Source of the DNA: JAVBSN01 sp031547045
Lineage (GTDB): Bacteria > Bacillota > Clostridia > Lachnospirales > Lachnospiraceae
Length of the DNA stretch: 64,000 nucleotides
Direction: 5' to 3'
NCBI GenBank assembly: GCA_031547045.1
Contig: JAVBSN010000007.1
Location: 48,326-112,325, forward strand
How positions within the stretch are numbered: position 1 is the stretch's first letter; each line of letters opens with the position of its first letter. A program made the position numbers and the translations under genes. Below, piece after piece: positions 10,201-19,447 of this stretch. Under the pieces are notes generated by a model, which did no database searches, had not been told where the DNA came from, and worked only from the letters and a program-made list of their open reading frames with translations.

Positions 10201-11403
10201 GGATTGTAAATCATTTTCCATAGCAGCATTTACAATTTTTCCATTAACACCTTTATCATTTATAATATATAATTTATTTGCTGCTGGGCATAATTTTTCT
10301 ATCATATAGGCATTTTCACTAGCAGAAACATACTCATTAATGCCTATTACTCTATCCTTTATAATATTAGCCATATCATTCGTTTCTGTAAAACCACAAT
10401 ATATAACAGGTACGTTAGGAAACATTATATATCCATATTTGAAATAAAAACTTACAGCCGAATTATCCGATAAAATAATTAAATCAGGAAGTCCAGACAT
10501 AGTAAATTCCCTTATAAATGGATATACATTTTTAGCTGCTTCTTCCTCTGTAGAATATCTATTACAATTAAGAGGAATATTGTAATATAGTATCTCTTCA
10601 TATTTATCAAATACAGATTGCATTGCGTCCTTTAATTCAACATCCCATATATCTTCAGTATTATATGAAGATATATGTAATACTTCTTTTGTTGTAGTTA
10701 TTGCATATTCATTATTTACTATTTCATCATATATGCCATTTTCCTTCATTTCTTTTAAACTTTTAGCTAAAGCAGGAACAAGATTCCCATGAGTTTTATG
10801 TACTGATGTATATACTTCTAATCTATCTACGATCCCTAGATACTTTACTCCATCTAACAAATAGTAATCTTGATTAGTTCCTATTGAAGTTACAATAATA
10901 TCAACTTCATTATTTAACAAAGCTTCATTCAACTCATAAAAAGAGAAATATTGATTACACGATTCTATATCTGTTGGTAAATTACAGTTTATATATTCCT
11001 TTTGAAAAAGTGTTCCTATTCTATATCCAGATAAATCTTCCCATGACTCTATATTGCTACTGAATCCATCCAAAGAAAAGGCTGTGAAATCCATATATCC
11101 AAACACTTCGGGAACAACAATTACATTTGTGAAAACATTTGTATCCATTGCAGATGTTACTATTCCATCTACTTCACCACTATTTAATGCTTCACATGCC
11201 GAACGCATAGGTTGCGTTTGCAGTGAAATATCATAACCTATGCTTCTATATAATTGATATAAAATACGCTCATTTGTAGTAGATTCATCTGTTGCAGATA
11301 CAATTTCTAATATAGCTATCTCTGTATCTTCTGCATTTGTAGAAATAGGAAATCCTACTATTGCTAATAATATTGCCATTACTGTAATAATATACTTTTT
11401 CAA
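7213..11403 (-). CDS. Membrane hybrid histidine kinase with two extracellular substrate-binding-like sensor domains
   Basis: 1396 residues. A signal peptide (to about residue 24) leads to a SBP_bac_3-like domain (about 27-235; ILYQLYRSIGYDISLQ, ALLNNEVDIIVTSIG). A second ABC-substrate-binding-like region follows (about 240-545; PDLIILSDNSAVSFYF, PVIYCGFTET) and one membrane helix (about 550-575). The cytoplasmic part has PAS (about 595-715), a second PAS with CSFCPKYIL (about 730-850), GAF (about 865-1010), HisKA with phospho-His in SHEIRTPMN (about 1034), HATPase with GTGLGLAIS (about 1215) and a receiver with LVLMDMLMPVMDG (about 1326). It likely senses extracellular small molecules and passes phosphate His to Asp within one chain. 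The start is TTG at 11403 after GAGGTGG; the nearby ATG is out of frame. Confidence 0.9.
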   Translation of the reverse strand: MKKYIITVMAILLAIVGFPISTNAEDTEIAILEIVSATDESTTNERILYQLYRSIGYDISLQTQPMRSACEALNSGEVDGIVTSAMDTNVFTNVIVVPEVFGYMDFTAFSLDGFSSNIESWEDLSGYRIGTLFQKEYINCNLPTDIESCNQYFSFYELNEALLNNEVDIIVTSIGTNQDYYLLDGVKYLGIVDRLEVYTSVHKTHGNLVPALAKSLKEMKENGIYDEIVNNEYAITTTKEVLHISSYNTEDIWDVELKDAMQSVFDKYEEILYYNIPLNCNRYSTEEEAAKNVYPFIREFTMSGLPDLIILSDNSAVSFYFKYGYIMFPNVPVIYCGFTETNDMANIIKDRVIGINEYVSASENAYMIEKLCPAANKLYIINDKGVNGKIVNAAMENDLQSYDGRLSIIYNNWYDYEELIKEIKKLPDDAVVLIGTVSFNVNGRFETRQYLNTKIADNSPVPVFSMSTIGNGEIGGIKSSPTKQGKAVANMAINFLNDKSIKIPDANSLNEAIFDMNALEKYNLSKKNLPAGAEIINSNPTFRDVNPVAYYMTIAIIVLVAIIAASSIVTSIRTSQKNKKLKEAQKKLVSMSELNKTSERLKLALSSATACAWEIDLENKIIIFDDKMKKILMVDGESPMPLEEFSKHFLSILDGREQYKYGNVIKLLSRHENFNKDITCTLPDGTMKFLSVHSKYYLREDGHVARIYGMLRDITERVETINDAKSSALRILNTIDHHVYVSDIETDEILFVNDTMVEAFGLKDYAGKKCWDIFMGYDERCSFCPKYILNKQPEETHVWENYQVLLKQYTRHIDKYIRWINGELVLLHVMFDVTDVHNARQEVQNQLDQQMIIAEISASLISMDHIDKRINSVLEKIGKYFGCSRVLLSEGLEETLEFKPLYEWISPNANNQEPRNTKVFIRPNTWIYENLIINREEYIAVSEDYSKIISPRSDMNLNAALATFFKQKNQIGGVLEISFEETHFWSSNEIQFMKLVANIFAMLFSRQEIADNLVEAKEIAEHANATKSQFLSTMSHEIRTPMNAVIGLVQVLLKKETLKDHHKELNQIANASDHLLSIINDILDMSKIEAGRVVISNENFNIYRTLEEVKSIFEQRSEENGIDFKGDFNIENNLIVLGDKLLLKQVIMNLLSNAVKFTNSKGNILFNVKSRNIDSERVSISVSVEDTGIGMSEDQIEKLFQPFEQTKQSISIKYGGTGLGLAISQKLTELMGGNIKVSSEPGVGTKFWFDLDFDISHDEEIIIEDEIEDIDLSGKTILIVEDVEINRMLVTELMQDTNANFEEAVNGLNAVEMYNQNPDKYSLVLMDMLMPVMDGIEATKQIRKLEENTERHVPIIALTANAFQDDVKACIDAGMNAHVSKPINYNELIKTISKYI

Positions 11404-11414
11404 TCATCCACCTC

Positions 11415-11657
11415 TTATCTTATGTTACTCCTATTCATCTCTCCAAACAGTGCCATAACCCCTGTTACTTCTTCAACAGAATCTTGCTTAAGCAATGCCA
11501 CCATTCTAGGAATAAATTCTTCCATATATTCTTTCTCAAATGTACCCTTATCTTGTCTATCAAAACTCTCCCCTAACAATTCCTTTGCAGCTTCTAACTT
11601 ACTATCTTCAACTCTTTCTAATATATAATTATAAAATTTCTCTTGACCTTGATTCAT
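11415..11657 (-). CDS. Small soluble protein of unknown function
   Basis: 80 residues, acidic and helical (MNQGQEKFYNYILERVED), ending with VMALFGEMNRSNIR. It has a proper start (GAGGATAGTATATT before ATG) and lies 11 bp upstream of the 1396-aa kinase, so the two are probably co-transcribed and may work together. No family recognised. A role as a small adaptor or inhibitor of the kinase is only a guess from position. Confidence 0.6.
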   Translation of the reverse strand: MNQGQEKFYNYILERVEDSKLEAAKELLGESFDRQDKGTFEKEYMEEFIPRMVALLKQDSVEEVTGVMALFGEMNRSNIR

Positions 11658-11777
11658 AATATACTATCCTCTTTTCTATATTTTGGATAGTATTTGTAAT
11701 TACAACTGAAATATTCACTATTGCTTATATATAATAATGCTTTCTTAATAATATTATAAAATCAAAAGTAAATTTAA

Positions 11778-14700
11778 CTACCTAATATACTTAATCATCT
11801 TTTCTTGCATATCATGAAGGTTAATTGGCTTAGATATATGTTCATTCATACCTGCTTCAAGGCACTTTTCTATATCTTCTTTAAATACATTTGCAGTCAT
11901 TGCTACAATTCCAATTTTAGATGCATATTCATATGGTAACGCTCTAATACATCTTGTAGCTTCATATCCATCCATTTCTGGCATCTGTATATCCATTAAA
12001 ATCAAATCATATTTTTCTGGATTTTCTTTAAAAATCTCAACTGCTTGCCTACCATTTATGGCTATATCAGCTTTCATTCCTAATTCCATAAGCAATGTTA
12101 TTACAATTTCTCGATTAATATCAACATCTTCTACTAATAGAATATCTTTACTAAAAAGAGTAGCATTTCGTTCAGTATTAGCTTCCATTATTTCCTTTTC
12201 AGAAATCAGTTTTCCCTTTTTTAACTGTATAGTAAATATAAATGTGGCCCCTTTATCTAATTCACTTTCAACCCATATTTCACCATCCATCATCTCTACT
12301 ATTCTTTTACAAATAGCTAAGCCTAATCCTGTACCACCAAATCTACGTGAAGTACTTCCATCCGCTTGCTCAAATGAGTGGAATATTCGTTCCCTCTGTT
12401 CTTCACTTATACCAATCCCATTATCTGAAATAGATATTTTCAATATTGAATTATTATCTATATCCTCTACTTCTTCTATTCTAATCTGAATATTTCCCTG
12501 CTCTGGTGTAAACTTTATTGAATTCGAAAGTAAATTAGTAATTACTTGAGATATTCTAGTTTCATCTCCAATAAATATGTTATTAAATTCACCTTCATAA
12601 ATAACACTTAAGTTTTGTGACTTTTCATCTAATTTTATTCCCATAACCATACATACAGAATTAACAACTTTCTTTAAATTGAATTCTACATTATCTAATT
12701 CCAATTTATTTGCTTCTATCTTAGACATATCAAGAATTTGATTAATTATATCAAGCAAATTTGCTGATGCCACATCAATTCTATTAAGGCAATATTGTTT
12801 TCTATCATCTTCGTCTGAATCCATTCCAATTCTTGTCATACCAATAATAGCATTCATTGGTGTTCTTATTTCATGACTCATACGAGCAAGAAAATCACTT
12901 TTTGCCCTACTTGCTTCCTCTGCTTCTATAATAGCTTTCTCTAATTTTTTCTGAGTATCATATAGTTCTGTTATATCTTTTCCTACAAAAAGTATACCTT
13001 TTTGTTCTCCTTGAGAATCATATATAGTTGTTAACTGACACTGCCTTGTACTTTTCTCTCTTTGAACTAAAAATTCGCAACTTCCTTCCATAAATGCTTT
13101 TTCTAAAGATTCTCTCATAACAGGAACATCTTTATATACATCATTATAATTTTTCCCAACTGCACTTTTGCCATCTACCCCAAACATTGATGTTCCACCA
13201 AAAAGTTTTATAATTCTATCATTGCCTATGCTCATTAATAATCCATTAAAATTATTCATAGCAAGTTCTTGATTTTCTAATCCTTCTTGAATTCTATTCT
13301 CCATATTTCGGCTTTCTGTAATATCTTCTGCTGTTCCTACTAAACGAATAGGATTGCCTTTAGAATCTCTAATAACTGATTTTGAAACTTTAACTATATG
13401 TAATTTCCCATTCATCTCCATCTCATTATAATAGAAAAACGGTTCATCTTTTTGTATTGCTTGCCCATCTTTTTCATTATAATCTTGTGCAAACTCCTTA
13501 TTAGAATATACCTCTATATTTGTTTTTCCAATTACTTCTTTTCTATTTTTTCCTACCATCTTTAGGAATGCTTCATTACATCCTTCAAATATTCCTGTTT
13601 CTGTATCCTTCCAAAAAATCGCTATATGTAATACATTAAATACTGCTTGCAATGTACGTTCACTCATTTTTAAATTTTCTTCTGCAATTTCTCTTCCAAT
13701 AGCCGTATCCACAAGTCCTGAAAATAGATATAGCATATTTTTATCACTTTCATTCCAATATCTTGGCTTCATGATATTAGATACACCAACAAAACCCCAT
13801 AATTTGTCCTTAATATATAGAGGTACATTTAAATGTGAAATTTGAATATCTTCTCCTGAGTTAGAATTCATCTCTACTGAAGGTATTCTTATTTCTTCTG
13901 CAGCACTAATGTTATAATTACTTTGTAAAATATACTTACGAATAAAATTACCATTCATTACTTCTACATTAACATTATCTAAATACACATCATTTCCAGT
14001 CCAGTTATGTGCTAGTTCAAAAATATCATATTCTTGATTATAACGATAAATATATGCTGAATTAACCTTTAAGAAACTAGCTATCATTTCTAAGGCATCT
14101 ACAAATGCATTATGAATATCTTCTATTTTTACAAATCTCTGTGCAATATCTGCCATCATTTGCTGTTGCTCTAATCGCTCTTCTATATCTAATTCCGCCA
14201 ACCGAAGTTCTGTAACATCCATAACCATACCAATAACTCGCTCTGTTTCTTCTTGGTTATTCTTAATTACTCTTATAGTATTAGACAGATACTTAACTTC
14301 ATCATTATCAAATATATGTTTGTATGTTCTTTCACTAACATCTCTCAATCCTTGTAGTCCTCTTTTTAAAACCTCAATATAATCTACATGTTCTGGAGAG
14401 ACAGTATTTATTAAATATTTACAATATGTCTTTAAGTTCATAGGTGAAGCATATTTTATATTATTTATTTTTGCAAAAACGCTATCAAAAGATATAGTAT
14501 TATCCTTAAAATCTATTTCCCATACACCAGCGTTAGATGCCTCAAGGGCTATTGACAATCTATCTTGAATCTCTTTCATCTTAAGATTCTTCTCTACATC
14601 TTCTGTTATATTCCATGTCATACCAATTATATGATCCAGATTTCCATCTTCATCATATATAGGTGTTGAATATGCTCTTGAGAATACCATTAATCCATCT

Positions 14701-16223
14701 TTATCCTTATGGATAATATCAATCGCACCATTAAAATTATTTAATCCTCCACTTTTTATAAAATCACATAGTTCTTCACTACCATTTTCTATTTCTATCT
14801 CTTCTAAATATTTGAACCATTCATCTAATGAAGTCGGCGATTTCATCTTCTTAGAAATTCCATATATATTTGCAAATTCTGCATCAAAGGATATATTGTA
14901 TTCATTCATATCAACATCCCAAATACCTATACCTGATGACTTTACTGCAATTTCTAATCTTTGTTTTGTAATATCAAATTCCTTTTGCATCCTCTTTGCT
15001 TCTGTTATATTAGATGCAACCATACCTATCCCTTCATTTACAGAAAAAAATGAATGGCTAAGTATTTCTATACTTTTATCCTTGCAAATTAAAGGAAGTT
15101 CCATTTGCAAGGAATTATTATCTTGTATATCGATCAAAATATCCTCTTGAAAATATCTAATTACAACCTCATCATATAATAAATAATGCCCTCCTAGTTC
15201 TAATTCCTCTCTGCTATATCCAGAAATTTTACACAAAGCATCATTAAAAAACTCAAAAGTACCTTCTTTATTAAAATAAGCTATTACTTGTTCTGTATGT
15301 TGAACAACTGCATTCATTAAATTCAAGTTCTTGGACATATGAAGTCTTTTTATAACACCTGCAAAGATACTTGCTATTAATCCAGCAAGTTGAATATCAT
15401 CTTCTTCCCATTCATATAAAATATCCAGCATATCAAATTTTACTATACCCAAAAAGTCATCATCAAACTTAATTGGAAAAATCAAAGATGTTCTAAGTCC
15501 TGATGAATAACACGAAGGAAAGTATTCACACTGCTTGCCATGTAATTCAAGATATGTTTCCTTCCCAATAATAAGGTGGTCATATATTATATCCCCTACT
15601 TCCAATTGCTTAGATATCCATTCTGGCATATAGTTTTTCATGTTTTCACCTTGATATTCATTTGTAATATCAAGGGTTGTACAATCATCACTTATTATAG
15701 CTAGCAATGCTTTATCATAATCCATAAATTCTGCCGCCATTTTTAATGCATTATCAATAGATAGATTAATATCTGTACTAGATATAAAGCTCTTTGATAT
15801 TGCTGACATTAATTCTTGTCTAAGTAATCTAGTTTTAGCTTGCTTTTCTGCAATTTTATAATCTGTTATATTAGAAAACTGTCTCATAAATACTAATCTG
15901 CCATCTTCACAATTAATAACGTTTCCCTTATTTTGCAGATAATTACCCAACATTGAATCCCTATCTTCCCACTCAAATTTCTCGCCAATTTGATTTCTAG
16001 ATATACCATTCTTAGGACAATCAATACATCTATTCGATTCATATTTAAACAACTCAAAACATTTCTTTCCTCTATAATCTTCTGGAATATTAACATAATC
16101 TCTTAAGTTTTTATTTACATATATAAGTTCATCTGTTTCGTAGTCAGAAATATATATATACGAATCAAGATTATCTAATACATTTCTATATATGCTATTG
16201 AAATCTCTTGTATTATCCTCCAT
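11778..16223 (-). CDS. Cytoplasmic multi-PAS/GAF hybrid histidine kinase
   Basis: 1481 residues with no membrane helix. The start chosen is ATG at 16223, with GGGGAG eight bases upstream; an ATG at 16250 lacks a ribosome binding site. The order is an N-terminal PAS with a CIDCPKNG cysteine pair, a GAF-like domain, at least four PAS repeats (three beginning with the theme LEIAVKSSGIGIWDVD), another GAF-like domain and a further PAS pair. Then come HisKA with SHEIRTPMNAIIG (phospho-His about residue 1114), HATPase with GTGLGLAIC (about 1296) and a receiver with ILMDIQMPEMDG (about 1409). The paired Cys motif is shared with the neighbouring 1396-aa kinase. It presumably integrates several cytoplasmic or membrane-diffusible signals. 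No DNA-binding output partner is adjacent. Confidence 0.9.
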   Translation of the reverse strand: MEDNTRDFNSIYRNVLDNLDSYIYISDYETDELIYVNKNLRDYVNIPEDYRGKKCFELFKYESNRCIDCPKNGISRNQIGEKFEWEDRDSMLGNYLQNKGNVINCEDGRLVFMRQFSNITDYKIAEKQAKTRLLRQELMSAISKSFISSTDINLSIDNALKMAAEFMDYDKALLAIISDDCTTLDITNEYQGENMKNYMPEWISKQLEVGDIIYDHLIIGKETYLELHGKQCEYFPSCYSSGLRTSLIFPIKFDDDFLGIVKFDMLDILYEWEEDDIQLAGLIASIFAGVIKRLHMSKNLNLMNAVVQHTEQVIAYFNKEGTFEFFNDALCKISGYSREELELGGHYLLYDEVVIRYFQEDILIDIQDNNSLQMELPLICKDKSIEILSHSFFSVNEGIGMVASNITEAKRMQKEFDITKQRLEIAVKSSGIGIWDVDMNEYNISFDAEFANIYGISKKMKSPTSLDEWFKYLEEIEIENGSEELCDFIKSGGLNNFNGAIDIIHKDKDGLMVFSRAYSTPIYDEDGNLDHIIGMTWNITEDVEKNLKMKEIQDRLSIALEASNAGVWEIDFKDNTISFDSVFAKINNIKYASPMNLKTYCKYLINTVSPEHVDYIEVLKRGLQGLRDVSERTYKHIFDNDEVKYLSNTIRVIKNNQEETERVIGMVMDVTELRLAELDIEERLEQQQMMADIAQRFVKIEDIHNAFVDALEMIASFLKVNSAYIYRYNQEYDIFELAHNWTGNDVYLDNVNVEVMNGNFIRKYILQSNYNISAAEEIRIPSVEMNSNSGEDIQISHLNVPLYIKDKLWGFVGVSNIMKPRYWNESDKNMLYLFSGLVDTAIGREIAEENLKMSERTLQAVFNVLHIAIFWKDTETGIFEGCNEAFLKMVGKNRKEVIGKTNIEVYSNKEFAQDYNEKDGQAIQKDEPFFYYNEMEMNGKLHIVKVSKSVIRDSKGNPIRLVGTAEDITESRNMENRIQEGLENQELAMNNFNGLLMSIGNDRIIKLFGGTSMFGVDGKSAVGKNYNDVYKDVPVMRESLEKAFMEGSCEFLVQREKSTRQCQLTTIYDSQGEQKGILFVGKDITELYDTQKKLEKAIIEAEEASRAKSDFLARMSHEIRTPMNAIIGMTRIGMDSDEDDRKQYCLNRIDVASANLLDIINQILDMSKIEANKLELDNVEFNLKKVVNSVCMVMGIKLDEKSQNLSVIYEGEFNNIFIGDETRISQVITNLLSNSIKFTPEQGNIQIRIEEVEDIDNNSILKISISDNGIGISEEQRERIFHSFEQADGSTSRRFGGTGLGLAICKRIVEMMDGEIWVESELDKGATFIFTIQLKKGKLISEKEIMEANTERNATLFSKDILLVEDVDINREIVITLLMELGMKADIAINGRQAVEIFKENPEKYDLILMDIQMPEMDGYEATRCIRALPYEYASKIGIVAMTANVFKEDIEKCLEAGMNEHISKPINLHDMQEKMIKYIR

Positions 16224-16269
16224 AAAATCTGCTCCCCACTTGCATTTCATATCATAGATTATACCAAAT

Positions 16270-18060
16270 CTAATACTCCTTTGGTATATACATTATAACT
16301 TTTGTACCTTCTCCTACAGTAGAAGTAATTTCTAAAGTTCCGTTACATTGCATTGCTAATCTATTTTTAACATTAAATATTCCTATATGTTCTGAAGAAT
16401 CGTAATTATTTTCATATATATTGTAACCAATGCCATCATCTATAACAGAAATAATATATTGATTCTCTGTTTCTTCTGTAGCCACAGTAACACATCCACC
16501 CTCTATCTTTTTTAATATTCCATGTCGTACAGCATTTTCAACAATTGTCTGTAATGTTAAGGTAGGAATTGTAAAATCTAATGTTTTTATATCCATTTGT
16601 ATATTTAACCTTTCTCCAAACCTCATCTTCTCTAGTTCAAGATAATGAGATACATGTTCCAATTCTTTTTTAAACGGAATCCTTTTTTTCTCTGTTAAGG
16701 AATTCATATTCCCTCTTAAGAAAAATGCAAATCTATCAATCATTTCCTCTGCACGTTTTGGATCACTTTCACATAATCCCTTAATAGCAATTAATGCATT
16801 ATATAGAAAATGTGGATGTATTTGCCCTAACATTATAGCTATTTTATTGTTAGATAATTCAGCTTCCACTTTTGCCATATTCCTAGTTCTTTCTGATTGT
16901 TCCTTTATATGATATGCAAAATAATACATCTGTAATATTATGAATCCAACTACTCCGATTTCAAATGCTATTGTATGTGCATATATTGGTTGAACAATAT
17001 AATTATATATTTCACCTGCTGCTCCAATTATTATAGGTATACCAGAGACTAACAATCTTCTTGCCTCTTCATTCTTCACAATAAATGTTTCATAAAATAA
17101 ACTTATAATAATCCAACAAATAAATATAATATTAAATGTCGCACCTATATCCATATACTTATAGAAATCTGTTCCTTGTATAATATTTGCTATTGTTACA
17201 ATAACTGAATATACAAGAGTCCATATTTGAAATATAGTAAATACTTTTTTTCTCCACTCCTTAACATAGGCTTTAACAAAGGTTAGTACAAAAAATGATA
17301 TACTATATTGACAATATATCTCAGCTAAATAATTAAATTTCGGTCTATTGCTTAGAAATACATAAGTTTCACTATTAACCAAAAACCAACTACAACAACT
17401 TAATAGAAATAGACATAAGAAGATTTGTCTTATAGTATCTGGGATATATAAAGACCATAATATAAATGAAACCAGCAATAAAACAATTCCTATAATTCCA
17501 AGCCCAAAAACAAGAATTAAATATATATCATCTCTATTAATAAGTTTCACTAGCATTTCTTCTTCTGTTCCAGCAGTAATGTAATTTGCAAAATTCTCAA
17601 TATCTGATTCGGTAAGTTTTCCACTGAATGCTTTTATTTTAAATATACATTCATCATCTTCACCTATGCTAATGCTATTAATTTTCTCCCATGAAGTGCC
17701 TAAAACATTCATTACAGAGTCTGATGAATCATCATATCCATATGTATATACACTTTCATTATTAACCCACATCTCTACTTGGGTATTCTTTAAAAATAGA
17801 AATATATATTTATCATCAGAAACTAGTTTGCTAAAATGTCCTTTAATAAACAACTCATCTTCTATAAAATCATATTTAACACCCTCTGTATCCTTCCATG
17901 TTACTCCATCTATTGAATACATCTGCATAATAAATTCTGGTAATTTCCCATTATCATCAACTAATCTTTTACTTTTAAATTTACAAATGGTTAGAAATAA
18001 AAGAATTAATATTAATGAAGTTAACACACATAATATATATATTCGTTTGTTCTTTTTCAC
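16270..18060 (-). CDS. LytS-type membrane sensor histidine kinase
   Basis: 596 residues. One N-terminal membrane helix (about 8-28) precedes an extracellular domain of about 140 residues, then about seven membrane helices (roughly 178-380, a 7TM-DISM-like arrangement). The kinase part has the LytS/YehU box IHPHFLYNAL (phospho-His about residue 415), then NAVRHGI (N box) and DDGIGY (G box). Kinases of this class usually pair with LytTR or AraC-type regulators, but none is next to it. It starts with GTG at 18060 after AAGGAG. It lies between rsmH (43 bp upstream) and the 1481-aa kinase (46 bp downstream), so all may share a transcript. Confidence 0.88.
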   Translation of the reverse strand: MKKNKRIYILCVLTSLILILLFLTICKFKSKRLVDDNGKLPEFIMQMYSIDGVTWKDTEGVKYDFIEDELFIKGHFSKLVSDDKYIFLFLKNTQVEMWVNNESVYTYGYDDSSDSVMNVLGTSWEKINSISIGEDDECIFKIKAFSGKLTESDIENFANYITAGTEEEMLVKLINRDDIYLILVFGLGIIGIVLLLVSFILWSLYIPDTIRQIFLCLFLLSCCSWFLVNSETYVFLSNRPKFNYLAEIYCQYSISFFVLTFVKAYVKEWRKKVFTIFQIWTLVYSVIVTIANIIQGTDFYKYMDIGATFNIIFICWIIISLFYETFIVKNEEARRLLVSGIPIIIGAAGEIYNYIVQPIYAHTIAFEIGVVGFIILQMYYFAYHIKEQSERTRNMAKVEAELSNNKIAIMLGQIHPHFLYNALIAIKGLCESDPKRAEEMIDRFAFFLRGNMNSLTEKKRIPFKKELEHVSHYLELEKMRFGERLNIQMDIKTLDFTIPTLTLQTIVENAVRHGILKKIEGGCVTVATEETENQYIISVIDDGIGYNIYENNYDSSEHIGIFNVKNRLAMQCNGTLEITSTVGEGTKVIMYIPKEY

Positions 18061-18103
18061 TTCTATATTTCTCCTTCCAATTACTACCCTTTATTTTTCT
18101 AAA

Positions 18104-19156
18104 TTATGCCTTTACAGCCCATCTCATCTTTGTTGAACGGGCACGACCATTAATATTACATTCTTCTGCTGATGGTCTAATAACATCTGTGGCTATTTCT
18201 TCAAAAACACCTTGCTTCAGTAGTTGTTTAAATATCTTTTTAACTATTCTATCTTCCCCTGAATGGAAAGTTAGTATTGCTACACGTCCTCCTGATGCCA
18301 TAATGTCAGGAAGTTTTTCTAAAAATTTATATAATACTTCAAATTCACTATTAACATCTATTCTCAATGCCTGAAAAGTTCTTTGGCATGTTTTCTTAAT
18401 TACTTCTTTACGCTCTGAATCAGACATCTTTTCTCTTTCTAACACTTTTTCTATAACTTCTCTAAGTCTAGTTGTTGTATTTATTTCTTTACCTCTTTTT
18501 ATTTCATTCACTATAGCTCGTGAAATCTCCATCGCATAAGGCTCATCAGCATTTTCCATTAACATTCCTTCTAATTCTCCCTGAGAAATAGTTTTCAATC
18601 TCTCTGATGCAGAAACTCCCTTTTCAGGATTCAATCTTAGATCTAATGGACCATCTATTTTATATGAAAATCCTCTATCTGGATTATCTATTTGCATAGA
18701 AGAAACACCTAAGTCTGCTAATACAAAATCAAATAATCCTGCTTCCTCTGATACTATATCTATATCTGCAAAATTTATTTGCTTAATAGTTAATATATCA
18801 GAACCATAACCCATGTCTTCTAAACGGTTTCTAGTCTTTACTATTTCTATGGGATCAATATCAAGGGCATACATATGTCCTTTTCCTTTCAGACATTCTA
18901 ACATCTTTGATGTATGTCCTCCGTATCCAAGTGTAGCATCTAATCCCTTTTGCCCTGGCTGTATTTGTAGAAATTCTAATATCTCATTTACACATATTGA
19001 AATATGCATACCTGCTGGTGTACTTCCTTTTTGAATTACTCTTTCCACAGTTTCAGGATATTTTTCTGGTTGATGTTCTTTATATTTTTCTTTAAAATTT
19101 CTAGGATGAGTTCCCTTATATCTTACACGTCTTTTGTGTTGTTCTTGATTATTCAT
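18104..19156 (-). CDS. rsmH: RsmH/MraW-family 16S rRNA (cytosine-N4) methyltransferase, paralogue with N-terminal extension
   Basis: 350 residues. The SAM-binding motif GLDATLGYGGHTSKML, then DLGVSSMQIDNPDRGFSY and DGPLDLRLN, and C-terminal ILTFHSGEDRIVK are diagnostic of RsmH, which methylates C1402 of 16S rRNA on N4. About 45 extra, basic N-terminal residues (HKRRVRYKGTHPRNFKEKYKEH) precede the usual start of the fold. The canonical mraW lies in the dcw cell-division cluster beside mraZ and ftsL. None of these is here, so this is probably a second, diverged copy. The start has AAAGGTAATAACTA before ATG. Confidence 0.88.
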   Translation of the reverse strand: MNNQEQHKRRVRYKGTHPRNFKEKYKEHQPEKYPETVERVIQKGSTPAGMHISICVNEILEFLQIQPGQKGLDATLGYGGHTSKMLECLKGKGHMYALDIDPIEIVKTRNRLEDMGYGSDILTIKQINFADIDIVSEEAGLFDFVLADLGVSSMQIDNPDRGFSYKIDGPLDLRLNPEKGVSASERLKTISQGELEGMLMENADEPYAMEISRAIVNEIKRGKEINTTTRLREVIEKVLEREKMSDSERKEVIKKTCQRTFQALRIDVNSEFEVLYKFLEKLPDIMASGGRVAILTFHSGEDRIVKKIFKQLLKQGVFEEIATDVIRPSAEECNINGRARSTKMRWAVKA

Positions 19157-19256
19157 TAGTTATTACCTTTCTTGTGCAATTCATATGCTCTAATTGTACT
19201 ATATAAGCATATGGTTTTCAAATGAAAAGCCATCTCTATGATAATAATCTATAAAA

Positions 19257-19297
19257 AAATAAATCTTTAAATATTTTTATAATTTAAAGATTTATTT
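19257..19297 (-). terminator. Strong AT-rich intrinsic terminator
   Basis: A 16-bp perfect inverted repeat (arms 19257-19272 and 19282-19297) with a 9-nt loop and flanking A and T tracts, so it could work in both directions. It lies just after a 47-codon frame that follows the DUF11 gene. Confidence 0.8.
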
Positions 19298-19303
19298 TTA
19301 TAA

Positions 19304-19447
19304 TTATAATGTTACTTTTGTAATTAAAATATCGCTTTTTACTTGTCTTTCATTATAGTAAATACTTGCTTGACTATAAATCCACATACGAACAGAATAC
19401 TGATATGATTCACAATATTGAGATTTACATTGTATTAATTGCCTAAT
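19304..19447 (-). CDS. Possible small protein or frameshifted tail downstream of the DUF11 gene
   Basis: A 47-codon frame overlaps the DUF11 stop and ends 6 bp before a strong terminator. The translation is protein-like (CKSQYCESYQYSVRMWIYSQ, then YYNERQVKSDILITKVTL). It has no ATG, GTG or TTG at its 5' end. The first codon with a suitable ribosome binding site (GGAGGAGAAG) is ATT at 19447, overlapping the DUF11 TAG. Either ATT initiates, or a +1 frameshift at the DUF11 stop adds it as a C-terminal tail, or translation starts at the internal ATG (26 residues). I do not recognise a family. Confidence 0.35.
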   Translation of the reverse strand: MRQLIQCKSQYCESYQYSVRMWIYSQASIYYNERQVKSDILITKVTL

